Shown here one piece after another: positions 33,233 through 41,391 of a DNA stretch of 64,000 nt. The notes under the pieces were generated by a model. That model did no database searches, was not told the origin of the DNA, and saw nothing but the letters and a program-made list of their open reading frames with translations. How positions within the stretch are numbered: position 1 is the stretch's first letter; each line of letters starts with the position of its first letter. The DNA comes from Bradyrhizobium niftali (GTDB lineage: Bacteria > Pseudomonadota > Alphaproteobacteria > Rhizobiales > Xanthobacteraceae). Location: NCBI RefSeq assembly GCF_004571025.1, contig NZ_SPQT01000006.1, forward strand, positions 124,001-188,000, written 5' to 3'. The position numbers and the translations under genes were made by a program.

Positions 33233-35151
33233 TGTGCGGGATTGCCGGTTTCATCGGCGAGTGGGACGCAGCTCGCCTCAACGATCTGACAGATGCGCTC
33301 GCGCATCGCGGGCCGGACGGACGCGGCGTCGATTTCCTGCCGCCGGGCAACGCGATCGGCCTGCCCGCCAGCGCCGTCGGATTGGGACATCGCCGACTAT
33401 CGATCATCGACGTCGCAGGCGGCGCGCAGCCGATGTGGGACGCGGACCATACCGCCGGCCTCGTCTTCAACGGCGAGATCTACAATTTTCGCGAGCTTCG
33501 CAAGGAGCTCGAGGCCCGCGGCCAGCGCTTCTCGACGCATTCCGACACCGAAGTCATCCTCCATGGCTGGCGTGTCTGGGGCCCGCGAGTCGTCGAGCGC
33601 CTCGAAGGGATGTTCGCATTCGGCCTGTGGGACACGCGCACGCGAAGCCTGTTCCTGGCGCGCGACCGACACGGCATCAAGCCCCTCTATTACTCGCTTC
33701 CCGGCCCCGGCCAGATCGTGTTCGCCTCCGAGATCCGGCCGCTGCTGCGCGCCGCGGACCGCGCGGCGACGATGAACAGATCTGCTCTCTACGAGTATCT
33801 TCTCAGGGGCTGGTCGGCGCAGGAATCAACGGTCTTTTCTGGCATTCAGCAGCTTCAGCCGGGCTGCTTCATGCAGTTCGATCCCGCGAAGGGAGCCGGC
33901 GCGGCAAATATCGAGCGGTACTGGCGCCTGCAAAGGCCCGGCAGCGCGGCACCTGCCGCATCTGCCGACGAGGTCGCCGATACGCTGCGGACGCTATTTG
34001 ACAACGCGGTGTCCTCGCATCTGGTAGCCGATGTCGAGGTTGGCGTGCTGTTGTCGGGTGGATTGGATTCCTCAGCCGTTGCCGCCTCGATGGCAAGGCT
34101 GGTGGACCCGTCATCGATCCAGGCCTTCACGATCGGATTTGGTCTTCCCGACGACGAGATCCCCTTTGCGAGGTCGGCCGCGAGCCATTGCGGGATCAGC
34201 TCGAACGAGCTTCTCGTCGATCCGTCCGTGTTCTCGTCGGGCTTCACCGATTGCATCGAGAGCCTGGAAGAGCCGATCGCGCACCCGGTCATGCAGACGA
34301 CCTGGCAGGCGGCAAAGTTCGTCCGGCAGAACGTGAAGGTGGCGCTGCTTGGCGAAGGATCGGATGAGCTCTTCGCGGGGTATCCGCACTATCGCCTGTT
34401 CGGACCGCCCTTCTCGCTGCTGCCGCGCCGCCTGGTGCGGAAATACGCGCTTGACGTCATGTGTCTGATGCCGGGTAGCCGCACGCTCGCGCGCCTGATG
34501 ACGCCGGGCTCCTGCCAGCCGGACGCGCTCGAAGCCATCGAGCGCAGGATTCAGCCATGGTTCGGCGGCGACGATGACGCCGATGATATGCTGCGATTCG
34601 AGGCCGAGACCGCGCTCGTCCAGAACCAGCTCATGCGCGTCGACAAGCTGACCATGGCGCATTCGATCGAGGCGCGGGTGCCGTTCCTGGACAAGGCATT
34701 CGCCGAATACGCCAATGCGCTCCCCTTCGGACTGAAGACGGAGAAAGGCGTGGCGAAGGCGATTTTCCGTAAGGCCATGCAGTCCCGGCTGCCGCCGGAC
34801 GTCCTTCATCGTCCCAAGTCCGGCAAGAAGGGTACACAGGCGCTGCTTCCCATGATCAACGCCCTGCTGGCGCCGGGCGGGCCGCTGCATCATCTGATCG
34901 ACGAAAAATCGATCGCGGCGAGGGGCTTGTTCGATCCGAAAGCGACGCGCGACTGGATTGATGGTATGGGTTCACCCGCCGTTCGCCACCACCCGATCGA
35001 GAGCCGACGGCGCGCCAAATTTGCGCTAGCCCTCGCCGCTCTCGAGCAGTGGTGCCGCCTCTACCTCGACGTCGACCGCAGGACCTCTCCGGTCGAGACC
35101 AGACACATTCCAGAACCTTCCAGCGCCCGCCATAGCCCCAATGTCCTCTGA
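33232..35151 (+). CDS. Asparagine synthase (glutamine-hydrolysing) family, copy 1
   Basis: A 639-residue AsnB-type amidotransferase. It starts MCGIAGFIGEW, so Cys2 is available as glutaminase nucleophile after Met removal; the class II glutaminase domain shows HRGPDGRG, LGHRRLSIID and FNGEIYNF. The synthetase domain has the PP-loop LLSGGLDSSAV and EGSDELFAGY. In polysaccharide loci these enzymes usually amidate carboxyl groups of sugars or linked amino acids rather than making free asparagine (family knowledge). The last 11 bases overlap the next methyltransferase gene. Confidence 0.9.
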   Translation: MCGIAGFIGEWDAARLNDLTDALAHRGPDGRGVDFLPPGNAIGLPASAVGLGHRRLSIIDVAGGAQPMWDADHTAGLVFNGEIYNFRELRKELEARGQRFSTHSDTEVILHGWRVWGPRVVERLEGMFAFGLWDTRTRSLFLARDRHGIKPLYYSLPGPGQIVFASEIRPLLRAADRAATMNRSALYEYLLRGWSAQESTVFSGIQQLQPGCFMQFDPAKGAGAANIERYWRLQRPGSAAPAASADEVADTLRTLFDNAVSSHLVADVEVGVLLSGGLDSSAVAASMARLVDPSSIQAFTIGFGLPDDEIPFARSAASHCGISSNELLVDPSVFSSGFTDCIESLEEPIAHPVMQTTWQAAKFVRQNVKVALLGEGSDELFAGYPHYRLFGPPFSLLPRRLVRKYALDVMCLMPGSRTLARLMTPGSCQPDALEAIERRIQPWFGGDDDADDMLRFEAETALVQNQLMRVDKLTMAHSIEARVPFLDKAFAEYANALPFGLKTEKGVAKAIFRKAMQSRLPPDVLHRPKSGKKGTQALLPMINALLAPGGPLHHLIDEKSIAARGLFDPKATRDWIDGMGSPAVRHHPIESRRRAKFALALAALEQWCRLYLDVDRRTSPVETRHIPEPSSARHSPNVL

Positions 35152-36061
35152 CTCCGCCGCAGTTTCCCCGTTCGATCGTCTGGAGCCTTCGCTGTTCACC
35201 AAGCTACGGCAGCAGCTCCATCCGATCTATGTCAAGTCGTTCGGCCCGATCGCGGGTTCACAGCATCACCTCGATCGGATGACGGACGACAGTCTGGACG
35301 TGAAACGGTCGATCGCCCAATTGTCACTCTTCGAGAAGGAAAGCGGCCGCAGCCTGCGGGGGTTGAAGCTGCTCGAGGTGGGCGCCGGGCTCGGTCTGAC
35401 GGTGACCACGGCCAGGCTGCGGTTCGGGGCCGAAGCCTACGGCCTCGAACCAGGCGGTGAAGAGTTCAGCGGCACCTACGAACTCGGCCAGCAGCTTCTG
35501 GACGGCTGCGGGTTGGATCCCGGACTCCTCGTCAATGGAGTTGGGGAGCACATCCCCTTCCCTGATCAGAGCTTCGACGCGGTCATTTCGTCCAACGTGC
35601 TCGAGCACGTCGCCGATCCCGCAGCGGTGATGAAGGAATGCTTCCGGGTGCTGCGGCCCGGCGGCGTCTGTCACATGGTGATCCCGAATTTCGGGAGTTG
35701 GTGGGAGGGCCATTACGGCCTGCTGTGGCTGCCGCACAGCCCGCACTGGCTCGGCCGGCTTCGCGTGCGCCTCGCAGGGCGGGACCCGGCCTATGTCGAC
35801 ACGCTGCAGCTCATCACGCCCGCCAAGATGAAGCGCTGGATCGCGCCATTCGGCGGCAGGATCGAGGTCAAGGGGTGGGGCCAGGCACTGTTCGAGGAGC
35901 GCGTGCGGTCGCTGAACTTCGAAGAGTATTCAACCCTGGGACTCGCGAAGAACCTGCTGCGGGTATTCCATCGGCTCGGGGTCGTCACGTTTCTGCTTGG
36001 CCTTGCACGAATATTGCGCTGGGAAACTCCCATCGTCCTCACCTTCGTCAGGACATCATGA
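35141..36061 (+). CDS. Class I SAM-dependent methyltransferase
   Basis: A 306-residue enzyme with motif I LLEVGAGLGLTVTTA, acidic loop YGLEPGGEEF, VISSNVLEHVADPAAVM and RPGGVCHMVIPNFGSWWEGHYG, a Methyltransf_11-like fold. The last segment, with the Trp/His-rich loop, recurs in methyltransferases from LPS and EPS clusters. Its start overlaps the upstream AsnB gene and its stop overlaps the flippase-like start (ATGA), so the group is tightly coupled. Confidence 0.87.
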   Translation: MSSDSAAVSPFDRLEPSLFTKLRQQLHPIYVKSFGPIAGSQHHLDRMTDDSLDVKRSIAQLSLFEKESGRSLRGLKLLEVGAGLGLTVTTARLRFGAEAYGLEPGGEEFSGTYELGQQLLDGCGLDPGLLVNGVGEHIPFPDQSFDAVISSNVLEHVADPAAVMKECFRVLRPGGVCHMVIPNFGSWWEGHYGLLWLPHSPHWLGRLRVRLAGRDPAYVDTLQLITPAKMKRWIAPFGGRIEVKGWGQALFEERVRSLNFEEYSTLGLAKNLLRVFHRLGVVTFLLGLARILRWETPIVLTFVRTS

Positions 36062-37068
36062 AGCTTCGCCCCAGCCTGCTTCGGCAGTGGACGAGCGCCC
36101 GGATCTCACGGCTGGCCTGGCGCGGCTGTCAATTGCTGATCTCCGCGTCGCTGATCCTGTGGCTGCTGTCGAAGGTTGATTCTGCGACCGTCAGCGCGAT
36201 CGCCGGCTTTCCGCCCGCGGTTCTTGCCATTGCGCTCGTCATCTTTGCGAGCAGTCAGGTGTTCGGTGCGTTGCGGCTATGGGTGCTGCTGCGCGGCCAA
36301 GAGGCGACATTTCCGCCGCTCTACCTGATGCGGCTGACCTTCATCGGCTTTTTCACCAACAACTTCCTTCCCAGCACGGTCGGCGGCGACGTCTACAGGG
36401 CGGCGGCGCTCACGCGCGGCGGCCACGACCTCAAACTCGCGATCCTGACCCTGGTCGCCGACCGTCTGCTGAGCCTTATCATCGTTGTGCTGATGACGGC
36501 GGCTGCGCTGCCCTTCACCAATTTCTGGGAGCTGCGGCCGAGCGCGACCGGAATCTCCGCCCTATCGCCCGCGATCTGGATCGCGGCAGCGCTTGCCGTG
36601 GTGGGCATGCTGGGCGTCCTGGCGAGCCGTAGCCCTTCGTTCCGACCGGCCGTCACGAGGCTGGGCCAGAAAATGGCCGCGGCCACCACACGCGCGTTTC
36701 GCTTCGTCGGCATGCCGAGCGCCCTTGCGCTCGCGATCCTCTTCTCCGTCCTAAGCTCCGCCGCGTCGATCCTGGCCCAGCTCATCATTGCGCAAGCGCT
36801 CGGAATGGGGGTCGACGTCATGCAGCTCACTGCCGTCATCGGCCTCGTGACGCTGGCGGCCCTGATGCCCGTCTCCATCAACGGCATCGGGCTGCAGGAG
36901 GCCGGCCTCGTCGCGCTGTTTCAGCTCCTCGGCGTTGCGCAGGAGCCGGCCATTGCCTTTGCTGCCTTCAGCAGAGCGTTGATCCTCGGAACGAGCGTCA
37001 TCGGTGGCCTCCTGCTGATGTTCTCGGGCCGGGGGTCGGCAGGTCAGGCTCACCGTCCGAACCGGTAG
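36058..37068 (+). CDS. LPG-synthase-TM / YbhN-like flippase-type membrane protein
   Basis: A 336-residue polytopic protein of the lysylphosphatidylglycerol synthase TM-region family (no synthase domain). Diagnostic segments are FGALRLWVLLRGQ, FTNNFLPSTVGGDVYRAAAL with the conserved N-F-x-P-x-x-x-G-G-D-x-x-R, and PVSINGIGLQEAGLVALF. Members are proposed lipid or lipid-linked-sugar translocators. It ends the plus-strand operon and overlaps by 19 bp the 3' end of the gene on the other strand. Confidence 0.85.
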   Translation: MKLRPSLLRQWTSARISRLAWRGCQLLISASLILWLLSKVDSATVSAIAGFPPAVLAIALVIFASSQVFGALRLWVLLRGQEATFPPLYLMRLTFIGFFTNNFLPSTVGGDVYRAAALTRGGHDLKLAILTLVADRLLSLIIVVLMTAAALPFTNFWELRPSATGISALSPAIWIAAALAVVGMLGVLASRSPSFRPAVTRLGQKMAAATTRAFRFVGMPSALALAILFSVLSSAASILAQLIIAQALGMGVDVMQLTAVIGLVTLAALMPVSINGIGLQEAGLVALFQLLGVAQEPAIAFAAFSRALILGTSVIGGLLLMFSGRGSAGQAHRPNR

Positions 37069-39047
37069 TTCTCTGCGGCGAGATCCGAGCCGCGGTAGAG
37101 CCAGCCCATCTGATAACCACGATAGTCGAGCGTCAGGACAGGCCGCGATTTCGGCTGCGGAACGCCCTGAACGATGCGGCTCCGATTGAACAGATAGTAA
37201 TCGTGATCGCCCAAGGGCTCTTTTCCGACGACAGTTGCGGCATCAAATATCTCAAATGACCGCGGCCGCTCCGGCAGCCATCGCCCATAATATAGGTGAA
37301 AAATTCGCCCATTTCGACAGATGTCCGGCGATCTCTCGCAGAGATCCTCGAACTTCTCACCCAGGAGCGCGCGTTCTTCGCCCCATCCCATCCAAGATGG
37401 ATTCAATCGGCCGGCCTCCGCATAATCGGCGTCCGGATAAACTAACCAGAACGGTCGAAAAGCAGCGTACAGCGGCCGGAACGGCATCGTCTCCAGGATC
37501 AAGAACGATGCTGCGATGAAAGCAATGACGGCAAGACCAACGCTCCTCGTTCGATTCACCAGACAGTACCTCTGCGCGCTCGACAATATGACTAGCAGAG
37601 ACGCAGCGAGAACCAGGAACAAGGGCGTGTTCAGATATCGGTGAGCTAACGGCACCTGCAACAGCGCGCCGACCAAGATCAATACCAGCGCCACGACGAA
37701 GAGGAAACCAGCGGTGGCATCACACGGTCTGCGTCCGGTCAGCAAGAGTATGCATGCGAGGAGCACCATGATGAACAGCGGAGTCGGAATCGCAACGATT
37801 AGGATCTCGAAGGCATAACCCAAATATGCGAGTCTGGTGATCGCGAGACTGTCGAAACCGAAATGCAGCCACACTCCATTCAACGCAAAGGATCGCGTTA
37901 TCGGGCTCGGATGGAATGGCGCCCAATAGGGCTGCAGCAGAGCCGTCGAGACCAGACCCGCGGCAAAGCCAAGAATCATGATGCCCGCGACAATTGCCGG
38001 AAAGTGCCGCACTGCCAGCGGGAGCTTTACGGCTTTCAATCGTTGGCTCCAGCTTCCGAGGAGCACCGCCGCTGCCATCAACGATCCAATGGCCATCGCC
38101 ACGGCAGGCACACGGCTGGGAATTTCCCCACCGCCTTTTCCCGACAGGACCAACAGCGGAATCCAAGCCCATGAGGTCATCGCATCGACGATTCCCGGCC
38201 AGACGCCGCCCCACAGAACAGAAGGGACCCCTATGACGTACAGCAGCGTGGAGAGCACCGAGACAGACAGCGAGAGCAGAATCCCGGCAACGGTGCCGGC
38301 CAGGCCTGCAGCGATCGGGCGCGTCGGCCATTGGGTAGCAGCAAAGACTGCCGGAGCTATCAGAACTATGAACAGAATCGGAGAACCGGAGAGCTTTTCC
38401 TGCGCCGCCAGTGTTGCCACGACAATCGCTGCAGAGAAGGCCTGAACGCTCGTGCGCTGGCTGCTGGTAAATGCGACGCTGACCAAGAGCAGCGCAACGA
38501 CCGCACCGAGGGAGGAAATCAGATCATAATTGAACGTCTTGATCGTGATATTGGTCATCGGAAAGGTAAATAGGCTCGTCACTGCCAGGACGACTATTCC
38601 CGGACTGAAGGGATCAAATCCGCCCAGCTTGGCGAGCAACAGATAGATGATCAAGAGCAGACACGAACCGAGCAGCCAATGACCGATCTTCAGGATCATG
38701 CGGATGCGATCTTCTGGAAGACTCAGTCTTTCCGCCAGCCGCACGAGATGGACCGCTACCGGCAATGTCGTGCGGAATGCGCCGGCTGCCAGTTGACCAT
38801 GTCCTCGATTGGCCGGCTCCAGCAACAGGTTCGTCAGCCCTGTTTCATCTATCGTCATGAATTGGGTGTCCCGTTCGACTGAAACCACAACGGGAACGAA
38901 CATAAGGAGCATAACCGCTCCCGCGTGAACGAGGGTTTTTCCCTTTTTTCGAGCGAAAGCCGCAAACATCCCACATAGAACGAGAGCCGCAGCCAACTCG
39001 ATGCCATTGACCTGCACGAAATGGAATATGGGAATGGGCTGAAGCAT
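37050..39047 (-). CDS. Large polytopic membrane protein, possible GT-C glycosyltransferase
   Basis: A 665-residue protein with about 12-14 hydrophobic helices. The N-terminal loop has FMTIDETGLTNLLLEPANRGHGQ, where the acidic pair could be the catalytic site of a GT-C enzyme, and the C-terminal 100 residues form a soluble domain (YPDADYAEAGRLNPSWMGWG). No exact family is recognised. Base composition is clearly lower in GC than that of neighbouring operons, as is the divergent gene at 39070, suggesting joint later acquisition. Confidence 0.65.
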   Translation of the reverse strand: MLQPIPIFHFVQVNGIELAAALVLCGMFAAFARKKGKTLVHAGAVMLLMFVPVVVSVERDTQFMTIDETGLTNLLLEPANRGHGQLAAGAFRTTLPVAVHLVRLAERLSLPEDRIRMILKIGHWLLGSCLLLIIYLLLAKLGGFDPFSPGIVVLAVTSLFTFPMTNITIKTFNYDLISSLGAVVALLLVSVAFTSSQRTSVQAFSAAIVVATLAAQEKLSGSPILFIVLIAPAVFAATQWPTRPIAAGLAGTVAGILLSLSVSVLSTLLYVIGVPSVLWGGVWPGIVDAMTSWAWIPLLVLSGKGGGEIPSRVPAVAMAIGSLMAAAVLLGSWSQRLKAVKLPLAVRHFPAIVAGIMILGFAAGLVSTALLQPYWAPFHPSPITRSFALNGVWLHFGFDSLAITRLAYLGYAFEILIVAIPTPLFIMVLLACILLLTGRRPCDATAGFLFVVALVLILVGALLQVPLAHRYLNTPLFLVLAASLLVILSSAQRYCLVNRTRSVGLAVIAFIAASFLILETMPFRPLYAAFRPFWLVYPDADYAEAGRLNPSWMGWGEERALLGEKFEDLCERSPDICRNGRIFHLYYGRWLPERPRSFEIFDAATVVGKEPLGDHDYYLFNRSRIVQGVPQPKSRPVLTLDYRGYQMGWLYRGSDLAAENYRFGR

Positions 39048-39069
39048 ACTTCGTTAGACATCTAGACCA

Positions 39070-40701
39070 ATGGATGCCACTATTGCGCGAGTTCGTCAGC
39101 GGACACGTGTACCAATGATGCGTTTCTTATCTCGAATCTCTCCGGCAACAACCGTTCTCGCACTTGCCCTTTTCAACATCATTGTTCTTTTGGTGATGGA
39201 GACACGACATCTAGCTTATCTTCAAAATGACCCGTTGGCGCCCTTCTATTTGATCGATCAAGCCTATCATGGCGAGCTGCTGGTCGCAGATCGCCAACCA
39301 TGGCTGCTTCCTTCGCTGATAGGCAAGGCCTTACATGGGCTGTCCATCGCGGATCGTTACACGCTCATAATGCACGCGTCGACGGCGATCACGACGATTT
39401 TTGTCGGTCTGACGGCACTTCCCCTGTTCTTCCTCGTCCGCCGTTTCGGAAGCGATCGCACCGCAATGATTGCAGTCATTCTGCTGTTGACCAACGCTCA
39501 ATTCTGCATCTCCGGCCTGTATCTCAACCCGACGGTGCTACTAACCTTCCTGGTGACCCTTTTCTTCGCGGTTCTGGTGTATTGGCCGCCTCGGGCTCTC
39601 CTAACACTCGCCGCCATCGCCGGCCTTTCGGTATTGATCCGCCACGAGGGCCTGATCCTTGCAGCATTCCTCTTATGGATCATCTACTGGAAGTACCGGC
39701 ACGACCATTCCGGCCGGCCAGCGGCCTTGAAAGCAGTTGCTTTCCTGGCGCTGATCGTGGTCGCAAACTACACGATCCGCCTGCTATGGACCGCCGATGC
39801 GATAGGCTTTTTGCGCAATACCGGGACCTCCGACAAGTTCTTTTCCTTGCTCAGCTTCAGCCCGGCACGCGTGTTCAGCTACCTGATGGCCGTCCTCAAC
39901 TACAAAATGGAGAAGCTCGATGTAATCGCCGCGACGCTCCCCCTGCCGCTGCTGGCTTTGGTGCCAATCGGGGCCGTCGCCTGCTTACGAAAGCGCTCGG
40001 GAGCGGGCTTCATCATGATGTACCTCCCGCTCTACGAAGCGGTCGTCCTCATCTATCTGCTGGTCCTTCCGGTCAGCACCCATCTTCTGCAGAACTACAG
40101 CGCGGCGAATTTGCTGATCGATGTTCGCAATGTGGTGCGATACTATCAGGTATTTACACCTATGCTGTTGTTCTTTGCCGCGATCGGGGGAGCCGAGACC
40201 TACCACCTGATTTCAAGCAAGACTTCGGGCAAATTCGACGCTCAACTCGTCAAGGCCGCTTACGTCATTGTCGCGGTATTCTGCATCAATCAGCAGTTTC
40301 TGCTGCAGAATTCGTATCGGTTTCAATTCGTTAAGGCCGAACCGCACGCTGCCGAAGCCTTCGAGACTGCCGACTGGTTCAGAGCCAGACAAATTCGAAG
40401 GACACCAATCGGAATGATTGCGCCCAGTCTCCATCCGGTCCATTTTGCGATCATATCCGGCAACAACGAAGTCAATTGCTGGGGAGGCCAAAGCGATCCC
40501 AACTGGGACTGCGAGCATGCCGGAAGAGCCTCCGCAACCACCCTACTGCAGGCCGGCGATCCATATTTTTCTTACGTCTTGATCGAGACAGGCAGTCCCC
40601 TCACTCTCCCGGCCAGCTCATATACGGCCGTGTTCACCTCGTCCGGCGGGCGCTACACAATCCTGCAAAACACTAGGCCGGCCGCCGCAACACCGCATTG
40701 A
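39070..40701 (+). CDS. GT39-like polytopic membrane protein
   Basis: A 543-residue membrane protein with roughly 11 helices, e.g. FLSRISPATTVLALALFNIIV then LAYLQNDPLAPFYLIDQAYHGELL, where a D-P-x-A pattern replaces the classical Asp-Glu pair. A middle segment GLSVLIRHEGLILAAFLLWI is typical of Dol-P-Man mannosyltransferase-like enzymes. The C-terminus is a soluble domain. The start may be 39070 or the ATG at 39115. It is divergent from the other large membrane protein, with 22 bp between starts if 39070 is used. Its 3' end overlaps the opposing methyltransferase by 29 bp. Confidence 0.65.
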   Translation: MDATIARVRQRTRVPMMRFLSRISPATTVLALALFNIIVLLVMETRHLAYLQNDPLAPFYLIDQAYHGELLVADRQPWLLPSLIGKALHGLSIADRYTLIMHASTAITTIFVGLTALPLFFLVRRFGSDRTAMIAVILLLTNAQFCISGLYLNPTVLLTFLVTLFFAVLVYWPPRALLTLAAIAGLSVLIRHEGLILAAFLLWIIYWKYRHDHSGRPAALKAVAFLALIVVANYTIRLLWTADAIGFLRNTGTSDKFFSLLSFSPARVFSYLMAVLNYKMEKLDVIAATLPLPLLALVPIGAVACLRKRSGAGFIMMYLPLYEAVVLIYLLVLPVSTHLLQNYSAANLLIDVRNVVRYYQVFTPMLLFFAAIGGAETYHLISSKTSGKFDAQLVKAAYVIVAVFCINQQFLLQNSYRFQFVKAEPHAAEAFETADWFRARQIRRTPIGMIAPSLHPVHFAIISGNNEVNCWGGQSDPNWDCEHAGRASATTLLQAGDPYFSYVLIETGSPLTLPASSYTAVFTSSGGRYTILQNTRPAAATPH

Positions 40702-41380
40702 TGGACTGGGCGAACACCTGGCCGCGATCCGTCGAGTCCAATAGTCTTGCGATCGCCGTGAGCAACCAGCTCGCCGAGCGGGCCGCAAGAGGGAAGCCGG
40801 GAGAATACAACAGCGATGTCGTCAGCATGCTACCCGCCTGCAGCGTCGCATGCGCGAGGCCGCCTGCGGCTGAGAGCTCGACGATTTCGAACCCCGCGTC
40901 ACGGGCGAGCTTCTCCACCCCGTAGCGGGTGAAGCGGAAGTAGTCGTGCGGCTGACCGTGAAGATAATAGAGGAACGGCACCGAGAGGATCAGGACACCG
41001 CCCGGTTTGAGCACGCGTAGCAGTTCGGGAAGCGCCGTCCACGGCTGCGGCATGTGTTCAAGAACAGAGCAGCAGAAGATGGAGTCAAAGGTGCTGTCCG
41101 GAACCGGCAGCAGTCCTTGCGCGTCGGAGACGAAATCGAGATCCGGATGGGTGGGGAAGGCGTCCGTTGCGAAGTAGCTGCTGGCCCTGGAGCGGATCGC
41201 GGCGCGCCAGGCCAGCCTCCCGGCGCCCAGGTCCAGCGTCGTGCCCTTCACGTGGCGATGGATCAGCGGAAGCAACGCGCCGTAGGCTGTGCGATGGTCG
41301 ACGGCAAGGTCCCAAAATTCATCGGAGCCGATCGTTCGATCGCAGACTTCGTTCCAACGTCGCTGCAGCCAGCCAATCAC
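40673..41380 (-). CDS. Class I SAM-dependent methyltransferase
   Basis: A 235-residue protein with a shortened motif I (TLDLGAGRLAWRAAI), FDSIFCCSVLEHMPQPWTAL and LKPGGVLILSVPFLYYLHGQPHDYFRFTRYG. The HGxPxDYFRFT block marks the LPS/glycan-associated Methyltransf_11 subgroup. It is the last gene of the minus-strand set that begins with the GT2 gene; 11 bp separate it from the AsnB copy 2 stop. Confidence 0.85.
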   Translation of the reverse strand: MIGWLQRRWNEVCDRTIGSDEFWDLAVDHRTAYGALLPLIHRHVKGTTLDLGAGRLAWRAAIRSRASSYFATDAFPTHPDLDFVSDAQGLLPVPDSTFDSIFCCSVLEHMPQPWTALPELLRVLKPGGVLILSVPFLYYLHGQPHDYFRFTRYGVEKLARDAGFEIVELSAAGGLAHATLQAGSMLTTSLLYSPGFPLAARSASWLLTAIARLLDSTDRGQVFAQSINAVLRRPA

Positions 41381-41391
41381 AGCTGTTCATC

